Positions 9,169-17,818 of a stretch of 64,000 nucleotides of DNA are shown here, one piece after another; position 1 is the stretch's first letter; the number at the start of each line of letters is the position of its first letter. Origin of the DNA: Nonomuraea dietziae (GTDB lineage: Bacteria; Actinomycetota; Actinomycetes; Streptosporangiales; Streptosporangiaceae). The notes under the pieces are model-generated. The model was not told the DNA's origin and searched no databases. It worked only from the letters and a program-made list of their open reading frames with translations. The stretch spans positions 8,680,001 through 8,744,000 of the forward strand of contig NZ_JACIBV010000001.1 in the NCBI RefSeq assembly GCF_014195505.1, read 5' to 3'. Made by a program: the position numbers and the translations under genes.

Positions 9169-10062
9169 CTACTCCTCGCGCAGCCGGGGGTTGAAGATCT
9201 CGTCCATGGCGTCCACCACCAGCACGATCCCCAGCGTGAGCAGCAGGATCGCCAGCAGCGGCGCCAGCAGGTAGCCGAGAGCGGTCGGTGTGATCATGGC
9301 GCCGGCCTGGAAGACGGCGAGGTTCAGCATCACGCCCCAGTTGTCCGACTCGTAGGGGAGCACACCCAGGAAGAACAGGCCGACCTGCGCGTAGACGGCG
9401 CCGGTCACCGCGATGAGCATGTTCATCGCGATGTAGGGCGCCATGCTGGGCAGCAGTTCCTTGCCGATGATGTGCGTCGTGGACAGGCCGAGCCCGCGCG
9501 CCGCCTCGATGAAGCCGCGCTCGCGCAGGGAAAGCGTCTGCGCGCGGACGGCTCGGGCCACCCCGCCCCAGCCGAGCAGGCCGAGCACCAGCCCCATCTG
9601 GATGGGGTTGCCGAACTTCCACACCGTCGCCAGCACCAGCAGCAGCGGCAGGCCGGGGATGGTGAGCTTCATGTCGGTGATCCGCATGAGCACCGTGTCC
9701 CAGCGACCGCGCTTGAAGCCCGAGTACAGGCCGATCGCGGTGCCGAGGACCACCGTGATGAGGGCGGTCACCGCGGCGCTGAGCAGCACGTAGCGCGAGC
9801 CGGTGATGACCAGCGCGAGCACGTCCCTGCCCTGCGGGTCGGTGCCGAACCAGTGCTCCCAGCTGGGCGGTTGGGTGATGGCGTCGGGGTTGTCGGGCAA
9901 CTGGGCGGGGAAGAACATCGGCCCGAAGACGCCCATGAACGCGAAGCCGAGAATGATGACGACCCCGACCATGCGGCTGGGCTTGCGCTTCATGACGCGC
10001 CAGACGCCGTTCCAGAAGTTGCGGCGAATGGTCGCCGAGGTGCTCTCCAGCACGATGCTCAT
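9169..10062 (-). CDS. Oligopeptide-type ABC importer, permease (OppC/DppC-like)
   Basis: The 297-residue membrane protein has the N-terminal soluble OppC segment, an HWFGTDPQGRDVLALVI motif near residue 70 that is characteristic of DppC/OppC, at least five further hydrophobic spans, and the EAA loop EAARGLGLSTTHIIGKELLP near residues 187-206. A strong Shine-Dalgarno sequence (AGGAGGT) lies 4 nt before the ATG. It lies between the first permease and the ATPase pair in the operon. Confidence 0.94.
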   Translation of the reverse strand: MSIVLESTSATIRRNFWNGVWRVMKRKPSRMVGVVIILGFAFMGVFGPMFFPAQLPDNPDAITQPPSWEHWFGTDPQGRDVLALVITGSRYVLLSAAVTALITVVLGTAIGLYSGFKRGRWDTVLMRITDMKLTIPGLPLLLVLATVWKFGNPIQMGLVLGLLGWGGVARAVRAQTLSLRERGFIEAARGLGLSTTHIIGKELLPSMAPYIAMNMLIAVTGAVYAQVGLFFLGVLPYESDNWGVMLNLAVFQAGAMITPTALGYLLAPLLAILLLTLGIVLVVDAMDEIFNPRLREE

Positions 10063-10126
10063 GGGACCTCCTTCGTCGGCCCCATGAGCGAGCTGCTGTG
10101 TCTCATTGTTCGTTCGCTTCGCTCAC

Positions 10127-11134
10127 TCACGAGGCCTCCTCCCCGCTGCGGACCCGTGGGTCGATCACGGTGTAGAACAGGTCGGCCACGATGTTGGCCA
10201 CGATGACCGACACGGTGATCAGCAGGAACGCGCCGCCCATGAGGGCGTAGTCGCGCAGGGTGATGCTGTCGATGAGCAGCAGGCCGAGCCCCGGGTAGTT
10301 GAAGATCTTCTCGATGAAGACGGCGCCGCCGAGCAGGAGCCCCAGCGAGAGCGCGAGGATCGTGAACAGCGGCAGGATCGCGTTGCGGGCGATGTAGCGG
10401 AAGATGATCGAGCGCTTCATCCCGCGCAGTTCGGCGGCCAGGATGAAGTCGTCACCGAGGACCGTCACGACGCTCGACTTCATGGCCAGGATCCAGCCGC
10501 CGTAGGCCGACAGCGCGTACGTCGCTACCGGTAGGACGGCGTGTTCGGCCAGAGAGCCGAGGTATCCGGCGTTGAAGCCCGGCTCGAACAGGATGTCCAC
10601 CGGCCCGTCGTGAGGCAGGATCGGGATCAGCGTCGCGAAGATGACGACCAGCAGCATCGCCAGCACGTACTGCGGAATGCCGTGCAGCAGCGAGCCGGAG
10701 ATGGCCAGGGCGTCGCCCAGCTTGCCGGTGCGCTTGATCGCGGCGTACACGCCCAGGATCACACCCACCAGGAAGCTGAGCAGGGTGCCGAGCAGCACCG
10801 GTAGAACGGTCCACTTGGCCGCGTCGGTGAGGACGTCGAGGACGGGCGTGCCAGGCCTGGTGACCGAGACGCCGAGGTCGAAGCGGAGCAGGCCGCTCAT
10901 GTAGTCGACGTACTGCTCGCCCATGGATCCCGACGGCAGGAACCCGTACATCACCTTGGTGGCCTGCATCGCCGCCTCCGGCGACATGCCGCCCTCGACG
11001 AGCTTCTCGTAACGGGCGGCGACCGGGTCGCCGGGGATGTTGTTGACGATGAAGAAGCTGATCGTGGCGACCACGAGGATCATGACGAACCCGCGGGCCA
11101 GGTGGCCCGCGAGTCGGCGTGCGATAACCGTCAT
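10127..11134 (-). CDS. Oligopeptide-type ABC importer, permease (OppB/DppB-like)
   Basis: The 335-residue membrane protein starts with the family pattern of an N-terminal span followed by FFIVNNIPGDPV, where the IPGDP motif is diagnostic of DppB/OppB, and ends with RDYALMGGAFLLITVSVIVAN..ADLFYTVIDPRVR. The EAA-type loop AAELRGMKRSIIFRYIARNAILP lies in the last third. The open frame continues upstream into the lipoprotein gene; I chose the ATG 5 bases after that gene's stop codon. The 64-base gap to the next permease holds its ribosome-binding site. Confidence 0.94.
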   Translation of the reverse strand: MTVIARRLAGHLARGFVMILVVATISFFIVNNIPGDPVAARYEKLVEGGMSPEAAMQATKVMYGFLPSGSMGEQYVDYMSGLLRFDLGVSVTRPGTPVLDVLTDAAKWTVLPVLLGTLLSFLVGVILGVYAAIKRTGKLGDALAISGSLLHGIPQYVLAMLLVVIFATLIPILPHDGPVDILFEPGFNAGYLGSLAEHAVLPVATYALSAYGGWILAMKSSVVTVLGDDFILAAELRGMKRSIIFRYIARNAILPLFTILALSLGLLLGGAVFIEKIFNYPGLGLLLIDSITLRDYALMGGAFLLITVSVIVANIVADLFYTVIDPRVRSGEEAS

Positions 11135-11139
11135 GGGCG

Positions 11140-12966
11140 CTACTGCTTCGCCTTGACCAGACCCTGCTGGATCCAGACACCCGAGGGAAGGACGCCGGTT
11201 CCCAGACGCAGGACCTCGTCGTCGTGGGGCCAGCCGGTGAAGCGGCTGTTGTTGACGAACTGGTTGTTGATGTAGTCCCACAGCTGGATGACCGGGAGGT
11301 CCTGGTTGGCGGCCATGGCCAGCTGGCTCATGATCGGCTTGGCCTCGTCGGGGCCCACCGAGTTCAGCTTGGCGGTGAGCTCGCCGGGGTTGATCTTGGC
11401 GCCGTCGACCTCGATCTCCTCGGGGCTGCCCATCCAGTTGCCGGACTTGCCCGCGGGGGAGTGCTTGATCTTGCCGCCGACGTTGGCCCAGCCGTTGGAG
11501 GCGCCGTAGAGGCGCTGGAAGATGTCGTAGGGCGCGGGGCCGAGCGCGATCAGCCAGAAGCCGACGTCGTACTTACCCGCCGCGAGCTCCTCGAGGTAGA
11601 CCGGGTAGTCGGCGGTGGTCACGACCTCCGCGTCGATGCCGGCCTTGATGAGCTGGCTCTTGATGTTCTCCTGGGCCGACAGCCAGTCGGAGAAGCCGGC
11701 CGGCGCGTGCATGGAGACCTTCCACGGCGTGCCGTCGGCCAGGGTCCACTTGCCGTCCTTCTTGGTCAGGCCGGCGGTCTTGAACTCCTCCTCGGCCTTG
11801 GCCAGGTCGGCCTTGTACGGCTCCAGCTTGGGCAGCGTGTCGGGGATCCAGGCGGCGGCGGCCTTCTGGTGGATGCCGCTCGTGGTGGTCGCAGGGGTGC
11901 CGCCCTCGGGCGAGGCGACCTTCGTGACCTGCTCGCGGTCGATGAGGTAGGCCAGGCCGCGGCGCACGTGGACGTTGTCGTACGGCTTCTTGCTCTGGTT
12001 GAAGGCCATGCTCACGGCCACGGGGGAGTAGCCCTTGATGACCTCGCTGCCCGGCGCGGCCTTGATCCGGTTCATCACGTCGGTCGGAGCGGCGACGAAG
12101 CCGGAGTGGTCGAGCTTGCCCTGGGTGAGGTAGTTCCAGATCTGCTCGTTGCCGGTGTAGTTGAGGAACTTCACCTGGGAGGGGGCCACGTTGGCGGCGT
12201 TGAAGAAGTGCTTGTTCTTGACCAGCAGCGCCTCGCCGGGGTTGACCCTCTCCAGCACGAAGGGGCCGCCGGCGACGTCCTTCGGCGGCGCGAAGGCGAT
12301 CACCTTCTGGCCGAGCGCGGTGATCTCCTCGCGGGCCTTCTCCGCCTCGGGACCGTCACCGCGGGCGGTCTTGATCGTGTCCCAGATGGTGGCCGGCACC
12401 GCGCTGCTCCACACGTGGGAGGGCAGCACCGTGGTGTCGAGCACGCCGCGCGCGAACTTGGGGCTGGGGTTGGCGGGGTCCTGCGTGATCTTGATGGTCT
12501 TGTCGTCGACGACCGTGACCTCGGCCGCCGCGCCCGCCGCGCCGGGGGTGACCGCGAAGGCGGTGCTGCCCTGGGTGTAGGCGAGGGCGATGGAGAGCTT
12601 CACGTCCTCGGCGGTCACCGGCTTGCCGTCGGACCACTTGGCGTTCGGCTGCAGCTTGAGCGTGATGGCGGAGTTGTCCGGCTCGATCTCCCAGCTGGCC
12701 GCCATGCCCGGCAGCGCCTTGTTGGGGTCGGTCAGGTGGTTGACGACCCACCCGATCTTCATCGTCGTGTAGCCGGGGAAGGCGTTGCCCTTGGGGTTGT
12801 AAGGGTTGGCCGGCGCGCTCGCGTCGATGCCGGGCCTGTTCACGTCGATCGTGGTGAAGAGGCCGCCACTGGCGCTCCCACCGCCCGCGGGCTTGTTGTC
12901 GGTGCTGCTGCACGCTGTCGCCGTGGCGAGACCGAGCAGCGCCACTACGGCTGCTAGTCGCTTCAT
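11140..12966 (-). CDS. Substrate-binding lipoprotein of an oligopeptide-type ABC importer (SBP family 5)
   Basis: The 608-residue protein begins with a lipoprotein signal (MKRLAAVVALLGLATATAC), lipidated Cys19 and a Gly/Ser linker. The mature part has the class 5 solute-binding pattern: MAASWEIEPDNSAITLKLQ, KWSDGKPVTAEDVK, ARGVLDTTVLP and NVHVRRGLAYLIDREQV. It should sit on the outer membrane face and deliver peptide-like ligands to the OppBC permeases. A good promoter (TTGACG, 17 bp, TAGGGT) and a GGAG site precede it, and it leads the operon through to the GNAT gene. Proximity to namZ and murQ suggests wall-derived muropeptides, but ligand specificity cannot be read from sequence. Confidence 0.93.
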   Translation of the reverse strand: MKRLAAVVALLGLATATACSSTDNKPAGGGSASGGLFTTIDVNRPGIDASAPANPYNPKGNAFPGYTTMKIGWVVNHLTDPNKALPGMAASWEIEPDNSAITLKLQPNAKWSDGKPVTAEDVKLSIALAYTQGSTAFAVTPGAAGAAAEVTVVDDKTIKITQDPANPSPKFARGVLDTTVLPSHVWSSAVPATIWDTIKTARGDGPEAEKAREEITALGQKVIAFAPPKDVAGGPFVLERVNPGEALLVKNKHFFNAANVAPSQVKFLNYTGNEQIWNYLTQGKLDHSGFVAAPTDVMNRIKAAPGSEVIKGYSPVAVSMAFNQSKKPYDNVHVRRGLAYLIDREQVTKVASPEGGTPATTTSGIHQKAAAAWIPDTLPKLEPYKADLAKAEEEFKTAGLTKKDGKWTLADGTPWKVSMHAPAGFSDWLSAQENIKSQLIKAGIDAEVVTTADYPVYLEELAAGKYDVGFWLIALGPAPYDIFQRLYGASNGWANVGGKIKHSPAGKSGNWMGSPEEIEVDGAKINPGELTAKLNSVGPDEAKPIMSQLAMAANQDLPVIQLWDYINNQFVNNSRFTGWPHDDEVLRLGTGVLPSGVWIQQGLVKAKQ

Positions 12967-12994
12967 GTACCGCTCCGTGGGGGGCTTATCGATG

Positions 12995-13024
12995 GGTCCG
13001 GATAGATCGGGGATTGTCCGGACC
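12995..13024. promoter_or_regulatory. Putative operator, 8-bp inverted repeat over the transcription start
   Basis: GGTCCGGA and TCCGGACC are perfect complements separated by 14 bases. The right arm overlaps the -10 box and the left arm lies in the leader. That is a typical position for a repressor site. No regulator gene adjoins it, so the protein that would bind is unknown. Confidence 0.45.
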
Positions 13025-13050
13025 CTATGGTCAGCCCGCGGATGCGTCAA
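13022..13050 (-). promoter_or_regulatory. Promoter of the ABC importer operon
   Basis: Read on the minus strand, TTGACG is followed after exactly 17 bases by TAGGGT. This is close to the housekeeping sigma consensus of actinomycetes. The predicted transcript starts near position 13015 and has an untranslated leader of about 50 nt. Confidence 0.65.
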
Positions 13051-13285
13051 TAATCTCCAGAGGTTGTGAGGTGAATGTAACTTTCCTTCATCGCACGTCA
13101 CGCTGGAGAAAGGCTGTCACAGGGGGGTGGGGTCGGACGGCGTGCCGGGGCGCGCAGGGACCTGCGTAGTGTATCCGCTGGTCAGCCGGTGCCGAAGAGC
13201 GCGTTGACCCGCGTGTTGGCGGCTTTCGGCGCCGCTGTGATGGTGCCGGTGCAGACGAGGAAGTGCGCTGTCGGGTGGCCTGGCG

Positions 13286-14044
13286 CTAGATCGTCTCCCA
13301 TGGCTCGTCGGCGTAGAGCCCGAGCAGGCGGGCGGCGAAGGCGCCGTCGAGCGGGAGCGGCGCGTCCTCCAGTCCGCCCACCATGACCACGCCGTGGGAG
13401 CTGGTGAGGAAGACCGACTCGAAGGAGGGCAGGTCGCCGATCGCGACGGGGCGGCGCTCCTGCGGGATGCCTGCGGCCCGCAGGCGCCGCTCCATCACCT
13501 GCATGGTGATGCCGTGCAGCATGGGCGCGTCCGGCCATATCACCGCGGCGCCGTCGAAGCAGCCCACGTTGGTGATCGTGCCCTCGGACACCAGCCCCTC
13601 CGCCGTGGTGAACAGCGCCTCGTCGAAGCCCCGTGCCTGGGCGCGCGCGCCGTAGTAGCCCTGGGCGAAGCCGCCGGTGTGCTTGATGTGCGGCAGGAAG
13701 CGCTGGTGGACGACGGACGTGACGGTCCTGGGCGAGGAGGCGGCCTCCTGGGGCGGCCGCACGGTGACGAACAGGTGCAGCCTGTCGGCCTCCAGCACGT
13801 GGACCCGCACGCTGGCGTCGTCGATGTCGTCGCCGAGCGCGGTCCTGATCGAGTCGAGGACCGACCCGGTGTCGAGCTCGGCGTCGTAGAGCTCGCGGTT
13901 GGCCGCTTGGAGACGGGCCAGGTGCAGCTCGAGCCCTCTGGCGCGGCGACCGCGCACCTGCATGGCGGTGAAGTGCCCGTTGCGGGCGAGCATGGGCAGG
14001 GTGGCGTCGGGCCCGGCGATCCTGCCGTCGATGACCGTGATCAC
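13286..14044 (-). CDS. PLP-dependent aminotransferase class IV (BCAT / ADC-lyase family)
   Basis: The 252-residue protein has the fold-type IV pattern: an ITVIDGRI start, RGRRARGLELHLARL with the conserved arginine near residue 40, PHIKHTGGFAQGYYGARAQ carrying the likely PLP lysine (about residue 145), FDEALFTTAEGLVSEGTITNVGC and a HGITMQVMERRL segment. Members are branched-chain or D-amino acid aminotransferases or 4-amino-4-deoxychorismate lyases. The sequence alone does not decide between them. The GTG start lies 6 nt after a TAGCCT box on the minus strand, which suggests a leaderless transcript. It is divergent from the SnoaL-like gene. Confidence 0.85.
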   Translation of the reverse strand: MITVIDGRIAGPDATLPMLARNGHFTAMQVRGRRARGLELHLARLQAANRELYDAELDTGSVLDSIRTALGDDIDDASVRVHVLEADRLHLFVTVRPPQEAASSPRTVTSVVHQRFLPHIKHTGGFAQGYYGARAQARGFDEALFTTAEGLVSEGTITNVGCFDGAAVIWPDAPMLHGITMQVMERRLRAAGIPQERRPVAIGDLPSFESVFLTSSHGVVMVGGLEDAPLPLDGAFAARLLGLYADEPWETI

Positions 14045-14104
14045 GTGTCCAGGCTACGTTCGCCAGGGGATGCGAAGCTAGCAAGCGTTTGGTTTGATCT
14101 GGCC

Positions 14105-14536
14105 ATGGACGAACGTGAGGTGGCCGACCGGCTCGAGATCACCGGGCTGCTGGCCCGCTACGCCAGGGCGATCGACACGGGCCGGTGGGAGGTTCTCTCG
14201 GAGGTGTTCACCGCCGACGCGGTGATCGACTACCGGGCGGCGGGCGGGATCGCCGGAGGGCTCGAGGAGGTGCGGGCCTGGCTGGCCGAGGTGCTGGCGC
14301 ACTGGCCTGGAAGGCTCCACCTGGTCGGCGCGCCGGTGATCGACTTCGCGGACGGCGAGGCCGTGGTCGTCGCGCCGTTCACCGACACGCTCTCGCCCTC
14401 CAGGGAGATGGTCGGCGTGGACGCCAAGGGGCTGTGCCAGGGCGGCGGGTGGTACCGCCATCGCATGGTCCGCACACCGTCGGGATGGCGCAGCAGGGAG
14501 CTGGTCGAGGAGCAGGCCTGGCGGACCCTCGGGTGA
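14105..14536 (+). CDS. SnoaL-like / nuclear transport factor 2 family protein
   Basis: The 143-residue protein has the NTF2-like ketosteroid-isomerase fold pattern of actinobacterial SnoaL_4 proteins: EITGLLARYARAIDTGRWEVLSEVFTADAVIDY at the N terminus, then a strand-rich half ending in GGGWYRHRMVRTPSGWRSREL. These domains occur in isomerases, hydratases and binding proteins, and no specific reaction can be assigned. The upstream frame is open for a long way but is antisense to the aminotransferase. I chose the ATG that gives the canonical family start. Confidence 0.8.
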   Translation: MDEREVADRLEITGLLARYARAIDTGRWEVLSEVFTADAVIDYRAAGGIAGGLEEVRAWLAEVLAHWPGRLHLVGAPVIDFADGEAVVVAPFTDTLSPSREMVGVDAKGLCQGGGWYRHRMVRTPSGWRSRELVEEQAWRTLG

Positions 14537-14615
14537 GGCGGCCTCCGCGTGACCAGGCCCGCCCCGCGCGCCCGGGTGGCGTGATGGACGGGCCTTGGCC
14601 GGTGACCTCGGTGGG

Positions 14616-15824
14616 CTATCGGGGGCCTGCCGTACCCGCGGAGAGCCTGGACAGCGCGAGAGAGGCGTAGAGGGCGGCGCCGTCCGGCAGGACGGCGTCG
14701 TCGAACTGGGCCTCCGGCGAGTGGTTGTACGGCGCGTCGGCGGGGTCGCGGTCGCTCGGGCACGCGCCGAGGAAGATGAAGGCCCCTGGGACGTCCTCCA
14801 GCACGTAGGAGAAGTCCTCCGAGCCCGTGACCGGCTGGGGGGCGACGAAGAAGCGGCCGGGGCCGAACAGTTCGTCGATGGTCCTGCCGGCGAAGGCGGC
14901 CTCGTCAGGGGTGTTGACCGTGACCGGGTAGCCCATGCCGAACGAGGCCTCCACGCTCAGGCCGTGGGCCGCCGCGATGCCCTCGACCAGCTGCACGGCG
15001 CGCTGCTTGACGCGGGCCCTGTTGTCCTTGCTGAAGGTCCTGATCGTGGCGGAGAAGCGGGCGTCGTCGGGGATGACGTTGTCGACGGTCCCGGCGTGGA
15101 AGCTGCCCACGGTCACCACGACGGGGTCGAACACGTCGAAGGTCCTGGTCACCATCGTCTGCAGGGCGGTGACCATCTCGCAGGCGGCGGGGACGGGGTC
15201 CAGGGCGCGGTGCGGGCTGGAGCCGTGGCCGCCGCGGCCCTTCACGTGCACGTTGAGCGTGTCGGCGGCGGCCATGATCGGGCCGCCGCGCGAGGCGAAC
15301 ACCCCCGGCGGCAGCATGGCCGAGACGACGTGCATGCCGTAGGCGGCCACGGCGCGCGAGCCCGCGGCGTCGAGGACGCCCTCCTCGATCATGTATTTGG
15401 CGCCCTCGTAGCCCTCCTCGCCGGGCTGGAACATGAACACCACGTCCCCCGCCAGCTCCTCGCGCCGCGCCGCGAGCAGACGCGCGGCTCCCGCGAGCAT
15501 CGCGGTGTGCAGGTCGTGGCCGCAGGCGTGCATCCTGCCCTCGTGCGAGGAGATGTAGGGCAGGCTGTTGCGCTCGGCCACGGGCAGCGCGTCCATGTCG
15601 CCGCGCAGCAGGACGGCGGGCCCCGGCCTGCCGCCCCGCAGCACCGCGGTGACCGAGCTGAGCGACTCTCCCGTGCTGATCTCCAGCGGCAGGCCGTCCA
15701 GCGCGGCCAGCACCTTCTCCTGCGTGATGGGCAGGTTGAGGCCGATCTCCGGGGTCGTGTGAAGCGAGTGGCGGAGCTGCACGAGCTCGTCCCGCATGTC
15801 CTGCGCGGATTCAAGAAGCGACAT
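14616..15824 (-). CDS. M20 family metallohydrolase (amidohydrolase / N-acyl-amino-acid hydrolase type)
   Basis: The 402-residue protein is a complete M20D amidohydrolase. Metal ligands are visible in the HACGHDLH motif near residue 98, the acidic pair in FQPGEEGYEGA, AYGMHVVSAM, and the late histidine in PYNHSPEAQFDD. The dimerisation domain starts near residue 185. Relatives hydrolyse N-acyl amino acids, hippurate or indole-3-acetyl-amino acids using two divalent metals. An ATG three codons upstream (15833) is an alternative start. It is convergent with the SnoaL-like gene and divergent from the HAD gene. Proximity to the wall-salvage locus is noted, but there is no operon link. Confidence 0.9.
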   Translation of the reverse strand: MSLLESAQDMRDELVQLRHSLHTTPEIGLNLPITQEKVLAALDGLPLEISTGESLSSVTAVLRGGRPGPAVLLRGDMDALPVAERNSLPYISSHEGRMHACGHDLHTAMLAGAARLLAARREELAGDVVFMFQPGEEGYEGAKYMIEEGVLDAAGSRAVAAYGMHVVSAMLPPGVFASRGGPIMAAADTLNVHVKGRGGHGSSPHRALDPVPAACEMVTALQTMVTRTFDVFDPVVVTVGSFHAGTVDNVIPDDARFSATIRTFSKDNRARVKQRAVQLVEGIAAAHGLSVEASFGMGYPVTVNTPDEAAFAGRTIDELFGPGRFFVAPQPVTGSEDFSYVLEDVPGAFIFLGACPSDRDPADAPYNHSPEAQFDDAVLPDGAALYASLALSRLSAGTAGPR

Positions 15825-15873
15825 GCACCACATTCTTCATGTGTCCGCTACGAGCAGGACAAGTAGCTCTTTG

Positions 15874-15879
15874 TAGGAT
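15874..15879 (+). promoter_or_regulatory. Putative -10 box TAGGAT of a leaderless transcript
   Basis: TAGGAT ends 7 nt before the ATG of the HAD-IIA gene. A GGGAGG sequence abuts the start codon with no spacing and so would be a poor ribosome-binding site, which favours leaderless initiation. Confidence 0.45.
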
Positions 15880-15886
15880 CGGGAGG

Positions 15887-16666
15887 ATGACTGAGCGTAA
15901 GCCCATCCAGAGCTGGCTGTCGGACATGGACGGCGTCCTCGTGCACGAGGGGCACCCCGTCGCCGGGGCCGACGTGTTCATCAAGCGCCTGCGCGACTCG
16001 GGCAAGAGCTTCAGGGTGCTCACGAACAACTCGATCTACACCCCTCGCGACCTCGCCGTACGGCTGCGCGCCGCGGGCCTGGAGGTGCCGGAGGAGTCCA
16101 TCTTCACCTCCGCCCTCGCCACCGCCCGCTTCCTCGACGACCAGCGCCCCGGCGGCTCGGCCTACGTGATCGGCGAGGCCGGGCTGACGACCGCGCTGCA
16201 CGAGGTCGGCTACGTGCTCACCGACCTCGACCCCGACTACGTGGTGCTCGGCGAGACCAGGACCTACAGCTTCACCCAGATCACCAGGGCGATCAGGCTC
16301 ATCGAGGGCGGCGCGCGGTTCATCGCCACCAATCCCGACCCCGTGGGTCCCTCGAACGAGGGCTCGCTGCCCGCCTGCGGCGCCGTGGCCGCGATGATCA
16401 CCAAGGCGACGGGCGTCGAGCCGTACTTCGTCGGCAAGCCCAACCCCATGATGATGCGCCACGCGATCAACGCCATCGACGGACACAGCGAGAGCACCGC
16501 GATGATCGGCGACCGCATGGACACCGACATCGTCTGCGGCATGGAGGCCGGCCTCTACACGATCCTGGTGCTCACCGGCGTGACCCAGCGGGGCCAGATC
16601 GACCGTTTCCCCTTCAGGCCCTCGCGGGTGGTCGAGTCCGTCGCCGACCTGATCGACCTGGTCTGA
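15887..16666 (+). CDS. HAD-superfamily IIA phosphatase (NagD-like)
   Basis: The 259-residue protein has the HAD catalytic motif SDMDGVL near residues 11-17, motif II VLTNNS near residue 47, and the late acidic motif MIGDRMDTDI near residue 208. A type IIA cap (PAC.A...I.K..G..P.FVGKPNP) lies in between. NagD-type enzymes dephosphorylate nucleotides or sugar phosphates in the cytosol. It is followed after 4 bases by an uncharacterised gene, which probably forms an operon with it. Confidence 0.9.
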   Translation: MTERKPIQSWLSDMDGVLVHEGHPVAGADVFIKRLRDSGKSFRVLTNNSIYTPRDLAVRLRAAGLEVPEESIFTSALATARFLDDQRPGGSAYVIGEAGLTTALHEVGYVLTDLDPDYVVLGETRTYSFTQITRAIRLIEGGARFIATNPDPVGPSNEGSLPACGAVAAMITKATGVEPYFVGKPNPMMMRHAINAIDGHSESTAMIGDRMDTDIVCGMEAGLYTILVLTGVTQRGQIDRFPFRPSRVVESVADLIDLV

Positions 16667-16670
16667 CGCC

Positions 16671-17291
16671 GTGCACAGGATCTATCTGGAGCTGGGGCCG
16701 AAGAAGGTCTTCGCCTGCTCCCTCGACTGGCCCGGCTGGTGCCGGGTGGACAAGTCGGAGGAACTGGCCATCGACCGGCTCACCGGCTACGCGCCCCGCT
16801 ACCGGGTGATCGCCGAGCGGGCCGGCCTCGACTTCGAGCCCGGCGAGCCGATGGTCGTCGAGCGGGTCAAGGGCAGCTCCACCACCGACTTCGGGGCTCC
16901 CGACGCCGAGCCCGCCGCCGACTCCGAGCCCTTCGACGCCGCGACCGCGGCCCGCGACGTGGCGCTGCTGCGCGCGGCGTGGGCGCTGTTCGACGAGTGC
17001 GCCGCCGTCACTCCCGAGGAGCTGCGCAAGGGGCCGCGCGGCGGCGGGCGCGACCGCTCCAAGATGGTCGCCCACGTGACGGAGGCCGAGCGCTCCTACG
17101 CCCGCCAGCTGGGCGTGAGGTATCCGCCCTTCAAGTCGGAGGCCGACCTCGAGGCCATGCGCGAGGAGCTGGCGGCGGTCCTGCTGGCGGGTGGCTCGGG
17201 CGCCTGGTCGAGCCGCTACGCGGCCCGCCGCATCGCCTGGCACGTCATCGACCACCTCTGGGAGATGGAGGACCGCAGGTCGCCCTCGTAG
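16671..17291 (+). CDS. Uncharacterised protein, possibly DinB-like
   Basis: The 206-residue protein starts with GTG four bases after the HAD gene and probably shares its transcript. The N-terminal third (MHRIYLELGPKKVFACSLDWPGWCRV) resembles the strand-rich start of short actinobacterial proteins of unknown function. The C-terminal two thirds are helical and contain HVTEAERSYARQLGV and RRIAWHVIDHLWEMEDR, where the spaced histidines recall the metal site of DinB/MDMPI-type four-helix proteins. I do not recognise a specific function. Confidence 0.75.
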   Translation: MHRIYLELGPKKVFACSLDWPGWCRVDKSEELAIDRLTGYAPRYRVIAERAGLDFEPGEPMVVERVKGSSTTDFGAPDAEPAADSEPFDAATAARDVALLRAAWALFDECAAVTPEELRKGPRGGGRDRSKMVAHVTEAERSYARQLGVRYPPFKSEADLEAMREELAAVLLAGGSGAWSSRYAARRIAWHVIDHLWEMEDRRSPS

Positions 17292-17300
17292 GCGGGCGCC

Positions 17301-17753
17301 TTACCGCTTCGCCAGACGAATGAGGCGGGGCAGTGAGGCGATGTGACCGGCCAGGTAATCGCCCAGCACCTCGGGCACCAGGTGCCGGGAGGCGATCTCG
17401 GAGGGGTCGAGTCTCAGCCGCTCGACCTCGTAGACGCCGCGGGTGGGGTCGTCCCACTCGGGGCCGTGGCGCAGGGCGGGGTCCATGGAGACCAGGCGGC
17501 AGCCGTACACGTGCTGAGTCTTCACCGCGCCCTTGTAGGGATAGGACAGCGTGGTCAGCGGGGTGACGGCGGAGACCACCGCGCCCAGCTCCTCCAGCAG
17601 CTCCCTGCGCAGGGTGTGCTCCAGGCTCGCGTCACCGGGTTCGACGTGCCCGCCGGGAACCGACCAGTAGAGCGGCCTGCCGGGGACCGTCCGCCGGAAG
17701 AGGACCAGGCGCTCATCGTCGTCGAGTAGGACACCTCGGACACTCGGTTGCAT
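17301..17753 (-). CDS. Nudix hydrolase
   Basis: The 150-residue protein carries a Nudix box near residues 34-58 (GGHVEPGDASLEHT then LRRELLEELGA). The REL-EEL-G core that binds Mg2+ is intact, but the box has one extra residue compared with MutT. Such enzymes cleave nucleoside diphosphates linked to another moiety. The substrate is unknown. A GGAGGG site lies 5 nt before the ATG. It is divergent from the desaturase and convergent with the uncharacterised gene. Confidence 0.87.
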   Translation of the reverse strand: MQPSVRGVLLDDDERLVLFRRTVPGRPLYWSVPGGHVEPGDASLEHTLRRELLEELGAVVSAVTPLTTLSYPYKGAVKTQHVYGCRLVSMDPALRHGPEWDDPTRGVYEVERLRLDPSEIASRHLVPEVLGDYLAGHIASLPRLIRLAKR

Positions 17754-17818
17754 AATGACCCTCCATCTCCCTGAGGTAGCCTAACTTACGGTTGCGTAGC
17801 TTGAAGGAGATGATCTTT
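17754..17818. promoter_or_regulatory. Divergent promoter region between Nudix and desaturase genes
   Basis: TAGGCT reads toward the Nudix gene. The sequence TGAGGTAGCCTAACTTA partly resembles the actinobacterial iron box (TTAGGTTAGGCTAACCTAA), by my count about 12 of 19 positions. The desaturase is a di-iron enzyme, so iron-responsive control is conceivable but weakly supported. Confidence 0.3.

Larger units (their letters stand above)
12967..13285. other. 319-base intergenic region upstream of the ABC importer
   Basis: The left half carries the importer promoter, its untranslated leader and an inverted repeat. A GAAAGTTACATTC element sits about 20 bases upstream of the -35 box. The right half, downstream of the minus-strand aminotransferase stop codon, shows no convincing gene or terminator. 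Confidence 0.5.
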
